Virus record (IMG/VR): IMGVR_UViG_3300032070_000028
Location: 1 to 25,225 of that record
Length of the DNA: 25,225 nucleotides
Strand: one strand, 5' to 3'
From: a virus
The number at the start of each line of letters is the position of its first letter. The first letter of the stretch is position 1. Of this stretch, positions 1 to 7,214 are shown one piece after another. The notes below the pieces were generated by a model, which was not told the DNA's origin, searched no databases, and saw nothing but the letters and a program-made list of their open reading frames with translations. The position numbers were made by a program, and so were the translations under genes.

Positions 1-1624
1 TAGAATCTTTGTCATTGACATTGTTTATATTGCCACCTATCAAGGCGCATGTAGGCGGCCATGATCCGCTTTCGGCAAATGCGCCCGCTTCATTCTTCAG
101 AAACGTCGGAAAGCCCCAATCGGCCAGAGTTATTTTCGTGCATAAAGCCGGATTCAGCACGGGCAATGCCGTAAACCCAAGAAGTATATCCGGGCTTCTG
201 TCAATCATTTTGGGATTCAAATCGATTTTGTTGCCGTTCGTGGCATCGCCAGTGTACGCGCTGGTGGGGATCGGCAGGAAAGCGGAATCTTCTTCTTCAA
301 TCGGGATATCCACTTGTAAATTTACGTCGGCCTTTGCCTGATCAATTATCGAAGCATCGATTTGCGCGCGGGCTTTCTTGCGTGCTTGGTACGAATAGAG
401 CTGCATTCCTTTGGAAACAATATTCCCGTCGGCATCTTTCATGCCCTTGCACGGCCAGGTGTCCAGCGTATATTCCTGATAGATTCGCCGGATTTTCACC
501 CATGAAACATTTGATTTCGAAATCAAATAAGAATGCTTTGCCTGGGTGAAGTTTATCCCGGTGATGTTCTCATTGAAGGTGATTTTTTTCAACGTGGCAT
601 CCACCGCAGCAATGGTATGCGCTTCGCTCAAATCATCATTGACAAGATACACGCTGTCATTCGCGGCATACCCGACGGTATTATAAACGTAAATGATTTT
701 CTGGCTGGCGGCCGCAGTCGCGGACAGGTCGATTTTATACGATGGCGGTGTTTCGAAATACTTGTCAACGGTGAAGTCAATTTTTCCGTAGTTTATAGAT
801 TCATCCATTGCAGTGATTCCGCGCGTCTGCCCGTTCCCGGCCCCGCCGATAATTGTTGCATACAGATGATCGAATGAAGTCAATTGCACAGCGCCCGCGC
901 CGTTTTTGACCTGGAATGAATATGACAGCGTCGGCTGTCCGTCGCCGGTCGAAACCCCCGCCACAACGGGGAAAGCTACTATGCTGGAATCGGCCCCCGC
1001 GTCCGTGAAGCTGGTTTCATCATATACGGTTTCCTCCGATGCAGTCCGAATCATTTTTGCCTTGTCGATGTCGCCGAAAGTTATCGGCTTCACTTTGCCG
1101 ATATCTGACGCCGCGGCATGCGGGTCATCAACGATATTTACTTTTTGCGCAAGCGACACGTTGCGCTTGTATTCCGGCGGGATGCAATTAATAACAAGAT
1201 CGGTTTCGTTCCAATTCAAAGAATCAATAACGTATGTCGCAAGTAAATCGCGCGATGAAGCTTCTGCGTTCGCGTCAGTCCCGACGAATTCCCATAGCTC
1301 AATAACGCAATTTATAAGCGAAACAAGTTGCGATTTCAGGACAAGATAAAGCTTCCCGGTCGCGTCGATCTTGATTGTCCAGTTGCTTACCTTTGCTACA
1401 TCGCCGCCGCGCCGCAGGTTCAAAGACTGCTCTCTTGTCCCTATTCCGTTTTCAAGAATATGGCCGGACGCCCAGGCCGTCGGCGCCGCAGTGAGAACGA
1501 CAGGGGACTCAACGAGACGTATTTCACTTGCCCCCGCGCTTGTATAAATCCCGGCCGCGGTGTCCTGAGAAACAGCATACGGAAGATATATTCGGATTCC
1601 GTCGATAATATTGGAATGGCTCAT
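1..1624 (-). CDS. Large phage tail protein, 3' end beyond window (partial)
   Basis: On the minus strand the frame starting at the ATG at 1624-1622 stays open for all 541 codons to the left edge, so the C-terminus is missing. The start overlaps the stop of the preceding tail gene in an ATGA junction, which argues for translational coupling. The visible part begins MSHSNIIDGIRIYLPYAVSQ and is soluble and beta-rich, with alternating Gly/Asp/Thr stretches and no membrane segment or signal peptide. Its place is downstream of the tape measure and one more tail gene, where lambda-like phages encode distal tail and baseplate proteins. I infer a tail-tip or central-fibre role from position only and recognise no domain. 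It could equally be a baseplate hub or a receptor-binding scaffold. The rightward open frames in the same stretch are shadows of this gene. Confidence 0.75.
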   Translation of the reverse strand, partial: MSHSNIIDGIRIYLPYAVSQDTAAGIYTSAGASEIRLVESPVVLTAAPTAWASGHILENGIGTREQSLNLRRGGDVAKVSNWTIKIDATGKLYLVLKSQLVSLINCVIELWEFVGTDANAEASSRDLLATYVIDSLNWNETDLVINCIPPEYKRNVSLAQKVNIVDDPHAAASDIGKVKPITFGDIDKAKMIRTASEETVYDETSFTDAGADSSIVAFPVVAGVSTGDGQPTLSYSFQVKNGAGAVQLTSFDHLYATIIGGAGNGQTRGITAMDESINYGKIDFTVDKYFETPPSYKIDLSATAAASQKIIYVYNTVGYAANDSVYLVNDDLSEAHTIAAVDATLKKITFNENITGINFTQAKHSYLISKSNVSWVKIRRIYQEYTLDTWPCKGMKDADGNIVSKGMQLYSYQARKKARAQIDASIIDQAKADVNLQVDIPIEEEDSAFLPIPTSAYTGDATNGNKIDLNPKMIDRSPDILLGFTALPVLNPALCTKITLADWGFPTFLKNEAGAFAESGSWPPTCALIGGNINNVNDKDS

Positions 1625-2463
1625 GATGCAGACCTGAATAGAAATTTCAGTTTCATCGAAAACATATCCCAGCGTTCGTGTTTAATTTCGATATGGTCCT
1701 GAATGAACTTTGATATGAACGTTCCGCCGCTCAAATTGTCTATATGAAACGGATATGCGCCGCTGCCGGTAATAATGCTAATATCAGCGGTCCGGCCGCT
1801 CGATCCGGTAAGGAACTGGACCAGTTTCGCCGACTTCGTTTGATTGCATTCTTGGGTCCATTCTGATTGCCAGGTGTCGGCGGCTGCACCTAAATCGATG
1901 CTTTCAGGCTGCCCGGTCCTGCTGATATCCGCAGACCAGCCGGGCATCAACCGGGACGAAAACGAATTTTGAGGATATCGTATTTCTGTTACGGTCCCGA
2001 TCTGAAAAGTGCCTTCCTTCTTTTCGGCAGGTATCGAATACGCCGGCGCCGATACCAGCACCAAATCAAATGCGTCTTCCCAATATTTCCAGGGCTGGAA
2101 TATCATTCCGGATTCATCGCGGGATATTGGCCGACATACAAATGTTCCCTTGTCCCCCAGGTCCGGACCGAACGGGAAAAAACCGGTCGCATCCGATCCG
2201 AGTTCGATCGATATGTTTTCCGCACGCGCCTGGCCGGCCGTCCGCAGGAATCCGGAAAGAAGCGATTTGTTTGCCGTACTGATTAACCAGGTAACTCCCC
2301 GGGCGATCCGGTAATCAAAACCGCCCGTTGCATCGTCATCTGCAAACCGGTATGTCCCGTCATGCTGGCGCCGCGACTTAATTGCCATTTTAACCAACGA
2401 GGAATAGCCCCATTGTGGCGCTTCGATGGATATTGGTGTTCCGTTTGCCGATATTGTTATCAT
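1621..2463 (-). CDS. Phage distal tail/minor tail protein, function unassigned
   Basis: This 280-residue protein lies directly after the tape measure gene, 14 bases downstream of its stop, and its own stop overlaps the next tail gene by ATGA. The sequence is beta-rich, without transmembrane segments, and has several aromatic residues near the N-terminus (APQWGYSSL) and in the middle (MIFQPWKYWEDAFDLV). In lambda the genes after the tape measure (M, L, K, I) encode tail-tip parts, and position suggests an M- or L-like role here. I see no iron-sulfur cysteine cluster that would mark gpL, and I do not recognise the family from sequence alone. The ATG at 2463 has only a weak Shine-Dalgarno sequence (AGGA just upstream), so coupling to the tape measure gene is likely. 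Confidence 0.7.
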   Translation of the reverse strand: MITISANGTPISIEAPQWGYSSLVKMAIKSRRQHDGTYRFADDDATGGFDYRIARGVTWLISTANKSLLSGFLRTAGQARAENISIELGSDATGFFPFGPDLGDKGTFVCRPISRDESGMIFQPWKYWEDAFDLVLVSAPAYSIPAEKKEGTFQIGTVTEIRYPQNSFSSRLMPGWSADISRTGQPESIDLGAAADTWQSEWTQECNQTKSAKLVQFLTGSSGRTADISIITGSGAYPFHIDNLSGGTFISKFIQDHIEIKHERWDMFSMKLKFLFRSAS

Positions 2464-2477
2464 GATCCTACGCGGTC

Positions 2478-4286
2478 CTAGGCGCTAAAATATGGCGCTA
2501 TGTCCGGCGCCAGCTTGGCAAATTCTCCCGACCGTACCGCCCACCGAAAACGGGTGATGAAATCATCATCGCCGGTAACATGGATATGCACCTGGGGAGC
2601 CGGTCTGTTGTTTTGGGCCATCCGCGCCGTATCGCCGGAATTGTATACCCGGGCGCCCGCCGGCAGCGCGACCGCTTCCGGGCCGTGCTCCCCGACCAGA
2701 GCCATTCCCCCGCGCGCCTGGCCGCCAAGGGCGAATTTCTGTTGCGATATCACAGCCGTTTGCGCGACGGCTTGGGAGATCAACGCCGCCTCAACGGCGA
2801 TTGTCTCAGCAAGGGCAGCTTGCCATGCAACGCCGGATTGTGACCATATCGCCCGCGCCGCGGATGCCCCGGCTGCAGCGGAATCAATCCAGACTTCGGC
2901 GATTCGAATGGCCTTCATCTTGTTGCCGTGTGCCCTGGATGCCTGGGCGATCATATCCATGATCGCAACGAGTCCATGCGCGCTTTCAAGCGCAAAATCC
3001 TGCATTGCGCGTTCGGTTGCGATTTTGGCTTGCTTCTCTTGCTCCAAATTGTCCAGATTGTGCTGCAATATCCGGTCCTGAGATTTTCTATCAGTTTCCG
3101 CGATTTTCTGTTTTTGATTCGAAACGTCCTGATCTATCTGCACTTCGAGTTCGGCCATTTTCTTCTTCTTTTCGTACGTCTCTTTTGCATACTGCTCTTT
3201 CTGCTTTTCGATTTTCTGCAAGGCCCGGACTTGTGCTTTCTGGCGTTCCGTCAGTTTCCCATCGCCACTGCCGCCGCATGGCGCCGCCGGGTCCGGCGCT
3301 GGTGCGCTGCCAGTTGATGCTGTTGGGTTATTAAATTTATTGAGTTCCGCCCTGAGTTCGGCGATCTTCTTTTTGGCTTCATCCGTTGTTAATGGAATAT
3401 CGCCCATATACTTCACCCAATAACTCAGTAGTTTGTATTTTGGTTCCCCTTTGTTAAGTTTATCAAGTATTTCGTATAGGTCGGTAATATGGCGATTGAT
3501 TTCGATTGTCTTCTTATCGTTCTTCTCCTGTTCTGTAAATGCATAGGTCCATGAGTTTACTTTATCGATAAAAGAAGTCAGGGCAGGGACCGCGAGATTT
3601 ACGATATTCGCAGATAATACTTTAAAGTTATTATCCAGAATAACTGTTTTTTTCTTCGCGTCGTCAAGGGCTTTGACTGTATCATCGTCAAGTCTCAATG
3701 CCAAATCGTTGACATCCTTAATCATGCCCTGAAGCGCCGGCTTGCCCTCATTGATCACAGTCAAAACTTCCCCGGCGCCCTTACCGAAAAGCTTTTGCGC
3801 TGCCGCCGTGCGCTCCAATGGGCTTTGCATGCCGCTTATTGCCAACACGGTTTCATTGAAGATTTGGTTTGCGGTCTTCAGATTCCCATTATTATCGCGG
3901 ACCGTGACGCCAAGCTGATTAAAAATCTTTTCGAATTCTCCGCCCTTTGTAGCGGCATCATAAGCATGCGTAGAAAGCTGCCGGAAAGCGCGGCCCAAAG
4001 CATCGATATTTGTCCCGGCCATTTTCGACAGCAAATCAAGACGCTGTTCTTCGTCGGCCGTAACTCCGATCCGTTTCGCCGTTTCCTCAATCCTCGATCC
4101 GAATTCAATGGCCTGCTTTGTCATATCGGCCATTTTCGATATCACGAATGACCCGGCAAAGGCCCCGGTAAGTCCGGCGGTAAACATTTTGATTTTTTTA
4201 TTGATATCGTCGAAGGCACTCCCGAATTCCGCCATGGGCTTTGAACCCTTGTCGAGTGCCTTCAATACTATTTCGAGACCTGGCAT
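2478..4286 (-). CDS. Tail tape measure protein
   Basis: The 602-residue product sets tail length and is threaded through the tail tube during assembly and DNA ejection. It begins with an amphipathic region, MPGLEIVLKALDKGSKPM, then a Gly/Ala-rich hydrophobic stretch (about 33-50, FTAGLTGAFAGSFVISK), then long helical and coiled-coil segments (about 55-240 and 350-480, rich in Lys, Glu and Gln). Near the C-terminus is the GEHGPEAVALPAGARVY stretch, widespread in phage tape measures, followed by a QVHIHVTG tail. By the usual 0.15 nm per residue rule, 602 residues predict a fairly short tail of about 90 nm. The start has a good Shine-Dalgarno sequence (GAAAGG, 6 bases before ATG) and is 2 bases from the stop of the gpT-like gene. 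Order and motifs make this a confident call. Confidence 0.92.
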   Translation of the reverse strand: MPGLEIVLKALDKGSKPMAEFGSAFDDINKKIKMFTAGLTGAFAGSFVISKMADMTKQAIEFGSRIEETAKRIGVTADEEQRLDLLSKMAGTNIDALGRAFRQLSTHAYDAATKGGEFEKIFNQLGVTVRDNNGNLKTANQIFNETVLAISGMQSPLERTAAAQKLFGKGAGEVLTVINEGKPALQGMIKDVNDLALRLDDDTVKALDDAKKKTVILDNNFKVLSANIVNLAVPALTSFIDKVNSWTYAFTEQEKNDKKTIEINRHITDLYEILDKLNKGEPKYKLLSYWVKYMGDIPLTTDEAKKKIAELRAELNKFNNPTASTGSAPAPDPAAPCGGSGDGKLTERQKAQVRALQKIEKQKEQYAKETYEKKKKMAELEVQIDQDVSNQKQKIAETDRKSQDRILQHNLDNLEQEKQAKIATERAMQDFALESAHGLVAIMDMIAQASRAHGNKMKAIRIAEVWIDSAAAGASAARAIWSQSGVAWQAALAETIAVEAALISQAVAQTAVISQQKFALGGQARGGMALVGEHGPEAVALPAGARVYNSGDTARMAQNNRPAPQVHIHVTGDDDFITRFRWAVRSGEFAKLAPDIAPYFSA

Positions 4287-4288
4287 AT

Positions 4289-4663
4289 TTAACCTTTCGG
4301 CAAAAATCTTTCAATCAACGCAAAATACAGATTGCAGGCGCGCACGAATCCAACTGGCTGATTTATCATTCCCGGCTTTCCGTTTGGAAATTCTCCATAA
4401 TCCCGGTATCGAATAAAAAAAGGAAGCAACGGGGCAAAATCCCTGGCCGATGAACGGGGACAGCGATACATCGGTATTCGATTGCTTCCTTTGCAGTGCT
4501 TGCATTTATCGTTCTCACCTTCGCAAAATGGACATATATCAGAAATCCATGCCGGATGTTTTTTGCTGGTCGGCCTTATGCAGCCGCGGCGCTTCTTATG
4601 TTCCGCCGAACAATTCTTGCATGAGAAAGGCGGACTTTTCGCAGCCGCGGCAGCCGCCGACAT
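4289..4663 (-). CDS. Tail assembly chaperone partner, gpT-like, with zinc-ribbon module
   Basis: This 124-residue protein sits between the tail chaperone gene and the tape measure, the position of lambda gpT. Its N-terminal half is cysteine-rich: a CKNC pair at about 15-18, then CPFC and CKHC pairs followed by KGSNRIPMYRCP. That looks like one or two small zinc ribbons. The C-terminal half is compact, with many aromatic residues (FIRYRDYGEF, LYFALIERF). Its ATG overlaps the TAA of the upstream gene by one base (TAATG) and lies in the -1 frame relative to it. It may therefore be made by reinitiation, by -1 frameshifting as in lambda G-GT, or both. The CP-x-C...CK-x-C-x-GS module recurs in the two small proteins encoded at 21637-22195. 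The gpT role is inferred from position. Confidence 0.68.
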   Translation of the reverse strand: MSAAAAAAKSPPFSCKNCSAEHKKRRGCIRPTSKKHPAWISDICPFCEGENDKCKHCKGSNRIPMYRCPRSSARDFAPLLPFFIRYRDYGEFPNGKPGMINQPVGFVRACNLYFALIERFLPKG

Positions 4664-5034
4664 TATTTTAATGTGTCAAGTTCCGATAACCCGACAAGCT
4701 GGTCAAGGTTTTTTTCGATTAATTTTGCTATGCGTCTGATATCGTTAGAACGAAGAATCTCGCTCGGCCTCCGTTTGTCGAAAGCCCTCTTGTCAGTTCC
4801 GACCAGGAATTTATCCACGGTCTTTGCGTCATATTCCCAGTTGTCGCTGATCATTTGCTTGAGCAAGTTTTCATCCTTGACAGTTTCGGGATTTCTGCGC
4901 TTGATTTCCTCCGCGAACGCGCTTATATCCGCAAACCATGCGGACGGGTTCCCGACAAGCGGCTGCAGGTGGAGCATCTCGCCGGAAACCGGGTCTTCAA
5001 CCTTCAAAAAATCTTCCGGAATTAACGGAATCAT
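4663..5034 (-). CDS. Tail assembly chaperone, gpG-like
   Basis: The start is the ATG at 5034 (MIPLIPEDFLKV), because GAAAGGGG lies 5 bases upstream. A longer open frame reaching to 5223 would run into the tail tube gene and has no such site. The 123-residue product is acidic to neutral and largely helical, with a C-terminal part (DIRRIAKLIEKNLDQLVGL) that could bind the tape measure. It sits between the tail tube and tape measure genes and is followed by a one-base-overlapping -1-frame gene, exactly the arrangement of lambda G and T. These proteins coat the tape measure before tail tube polymerisation and are not kept in the virion. The family is inferred mainly from order and size. Confidence 0.72.
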   Translation of the reverse strand: MIPLIPEDFLKVEDPVSGEMLHLQPLVGNPSAWFADISAFAEEIKRRNPETVKDENLLKQMISDNWEYDAKTVDKFLVGTDKRAFDKRRPSEILRSNDIRRIAKLIEKNLDQLVGLSELDTLK

Positions 5035-5066
5035 ACCGTCCCCTTTCAAAAAAAATACCGCAGTCG

Positions 5067-6035
5067 TTATGCCGACGTAGTATCGACGGCGATCGAGAAT
5101 GAATTGTCTATCGCCCGGCCCGCGATATCCAGCGTTTCTACTCCGTTTTGCTCTGATCGTTTCTCTGATTCCACGGATGCCGTAGTAATCGCAAAGGTGA
5201 TTTTGTTCGGAGCCGTACCGCATACGACCGACATCGCGCCGGTCGTGCCCGCCAGAATCGCAGACGGAATGTTCCCGACCGATGGCAGTTCACGGTAAAT
5301 TTTCGCCGACCACTTCACCTGATATTTTCCGATAAGCGAGCAGCCGAGGCCGGATATAGTTTCGAGGCAATTGATTGTTGGCAATGCTTCGAGTCCGCCC
5401 TCGAATTTCATTGAAATCGGAACATATGCAGAACTTCCGAGGATGGAAATCGTTGCCAATTTGAGGGCCGGGGGAATCGCGGTTGATCGTGTCACCGTCG
5501 GCACAGTCCCCGCGACCGGAGCCCCGCAGGATCGCCCTTTCCCGGTGAATGTGCCTTTAGAGACGCCTTTGTCGAAATCAAGTTCAATCGACCAATCGAA
5601 AATTAAATTTCCGATTTTGTCAATGATGCTTCCCGACGTGTCCAAATTGCCGGAGAATCCCCACAGAGTTGCGGCGTTCCATTCGGATTGTTTGTTTGTG
5701 ATCGCGTACGAATAGATATGCGTCTCTATGGACTCTTTGAACCCGGCACATTTCAGCAGTGTCGTGAATTGCCCTGCGGAATCTTGGGCGCCGCCGGTGC
5801 GAAGCGGCATAGCCAATTCGACCCCGGCGTATATCGGGCCGATGATGGATTTGTTGTTAGGGAACCCGGCGCCGACAAGCTCAATCGGATTGACAACAGG
5901 ATCAAAACTAATCTTGGGCGACTCGGCTTCGATTATGTCCGTCCCGGCCAGAGACGTTTCCGGCGTGTCGAAAACGGATTGTACTTTGCAAAGTACAGTT
6001 TCAAGCTTTTTCACTTGGCGTACTGGTGCTGCCAT
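5067..6035 (-). CDS. Major tail tube protein
   Basis: The 322-residue product is Gly/Ser/Thr-rich and beta-rich, with no membrane segment. It lies just before the chaperone pair, where lambda gpV is encoded. It starts with MAAPVRQVKKLETVLCKVQS, and the segment with ELVGAGFPNNKSIIGPIYAG resembles the N-terminal part of other tail tube proteins of this size. Tail tube subunits stack as hexamer rings around the tape measure. The ATG has an AGGAG site 6 bases upstream and begins one base after the stop of the gpU-like gene. At 322 residues it is longer than gpV (246), so an extra surface domain is possible. The assignment rests on order and composition. Confidence 0.78.
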   Translation of the reverse strand: MAAPVRQVKKLETVLCKVQSVFDTPETSLAGTDIIEAESPKISFDPVVNPIELVGAGFPNNKSIIGPIYAGVELAMPLRTGGAQDSAGQFTTLLKCAGFKESIETHIYSYAITNKQSEWNAATLWGFSGNLDTSGSIIDKIGNLIFDWSIELDFDKGVSKGTFTGKGRSCGAPVAGTVPTVTRSTAIPPALKLATISILGSSAYVPISMKFEGGLEALPTINCLETISGLGCSLIGKYQVKWSAKIYRELPSVGNIPSAILAGTTGAMSVVCGTAPNKITFAITTASVESEKRSEQNGVETLDIAGRAIDNSFSIAVDTTSA

Positions 6036-6036
6036 A

Positions 6037-6672
6037 TTATGCTCCTATCAGATAAGGGTTGTCGTAACGGATAATTGCGCGAACAGCAATATCCAGATAT
6101 AAAACCAGTTCCGGACTCGCAGGGTCGCCCGCGAAATAATGCCCCCAGCCGGTGATTTCTGTCATTAATGCATTGCCGCCGCGCGTTAGATCGACAAATA
6201 ATAATTTCATCAAATCAGCATGCAGATTCCTGATCTGCTTGGATGCAGGATCAGCGAGCGAAGCTTTTAAATATTTGTCCTTGACAATATCGGTAAACTC
6301 AATGCGGTAATGCAGATTGCAATCCATCGAAAGATTATCGCGCGTGAGTACTTCGACGGATGGACCGAGTATTTCCACGAACGGATAACGATCATCTATT
6401 ACGGTTACCGACCGCTGCATCTCGCATGTTATCGTCTCGGCCGTCCCGGTGTAGTTGATCATTTTCCCGCTGAATGTGCCAACCAGATTTCCGCTGATTT
6501 TGCCGGAAACTGAATCGTCTGTCGGAACCGTCGGGGTTCCACCCTCAAAGGTGCCCGTCAGCTCGGTTCCGTTCGCGCCATACTGAATATCCTTCTGGGT
6601 TTCGGCAGCCGTCGGCACCCAAACCCCGATATCTCCATCGCTCATGATAGGCCACCAGCTTTTGAAGCTCAT
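6037..6672 (-). CDS. Tail terminator (gpU-like) with an extra N-terminal beta domain
   Basis: The chosen start is the ATG at 6672 (MSFKSWWPIM), which overlaps the TGA of the preceding gene as ATGA. It gives 211 residues. The C-terminal part, from about residue 80 (VTVIDDRYPFVEILGPSVEV) to the end (LYLDIAVRAIIRYDNPYL), has the size and alternating strand-helix pattern of tail terminators, and it lies directly before the tail tube gene as gpU does before gpV. The first 75 residues contain a DIQYGANGTELTGTFEGG stretch, like the short repeats seen in phage fibre and surface proteins, so this looks like a fusion. Tail terminators cap the finished tube and join it to the head. The N-terminal addition is unusual. 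Confidence 0.55.
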   Translation of the reverse strand: MSFKSWWPIMSDGDIGVWVPTAAETQKDIQYGANGTELTGTFEGGTPTVPTDDSVSGKISGNLVGTFSGKMINYTGTAETITCEMQRSVTVIDDRYPFVEILGPSVEVLTRDNLSMDCNLHYRIEFTDIVKDKYLKASLADPASKQIRNLHADLMKLLFVDLTRGGNALMTEITGWGHYFAGDPASPELVLYLDIAVRAIIRYDNPYLIGA

Positions 6673-7205
6673 GATGGCGTCCTTGTGGTGTCGGTATAGG
6701 TGAGCGTGATTTCGTTCGCGTTGTCGGCCTGGTTGCGATAGGTGATTGCGCCGGCCGTGCGACTGCTTTTGCCGCACAGGCGGGCAATGAGTTTTTTCAT
6801 GGAGGTGAAAATGGTAAGCGTTCCGTCCACCGTTTGGGTGAGTGTTGCTTCCTTCGCCATATCATCATATACTTTGGCCAGACCTTTTGACCCATTGGCA
6901 AGGATCACGTTATTGTCCGCAGTTTGAATCGCGCTTGCTGCCGCATTGAGTTCCGCTATAGTAAATTCAACATCGATATATCGATTGTCAATTGCATCAG
7001 TTCCCGCGTTAATGATTGCTCGGCAGGGCACGACTGACGTGTAGGTATAAGTCACACTGTAAATGCCATCGCCGATATCAGCAACGGCAATACTGCTCGC
7101 TAAGTCAGCCCCGGTATTAAGGTTTCGTGCCGTTTTGCTGGGAGAGAGTCCCGCTTGCGGAACGCCATCTGCTTTGAAGCTTACCGATTTGATAATGGTT
7201 GACAT
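6669..7205 (-). CDS. Hypothetical phage virion-associated protein
   Basis: This 178-residue protein has no signal peptide or membrane helix. The first 80 residues are beta-rich (MSTIIKSVSFKADGVPQAGL, DIGDGIYSVTYTYTSVVPCR), like a small immunoglobulin-like or jelly-roll domain, and are followed by a helical Ala/Asp/Asn stretch. The end, ANEITLTYTDTTRTPS, resembles the ends of other short phage surface proteins. AAGG upstream of the ATG at 7205 serves as ribosome-binding site. The gene is 9 bases downstream of the exported adhesin-like gene and overlaps the gpU-like gene by ATGA. I infer a virion surface or connector role from position and composition and cannot name a family. Confidence 0.55.
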   Translation of the reverse strand: MSTIIKSVSFKADGVPQAGLSPSKTARNLNTGADLASSIAVADIGDGIYSVTYTYTSVVPCRAIINAGTDAIDNRYIDVEFTIAELNAAASAIQTADNNVILANGSKGLAKVYDDMAKEATLTQTVDGTLTIFTSMKKLIARLCGKSSRTAGAITYRNQADNANEITLTYTDTTRTPS

Positions 7206-7214
7206 AGTGCCGCC

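Noticed and set aside
9-1702. Several rightward open frames at the left edge
   Set aside because: They are shadows of the continuous leftward frame from 1624 to the edge, which has phage-tail-like composition and ATGA coupling.
5035-5223. Longer N-terminus for the gpG-like protein
   Set aside because: It would overlap the tail tube gene by over 150 bases, whereas GAAAGGGG precedes the ATG at 5034.
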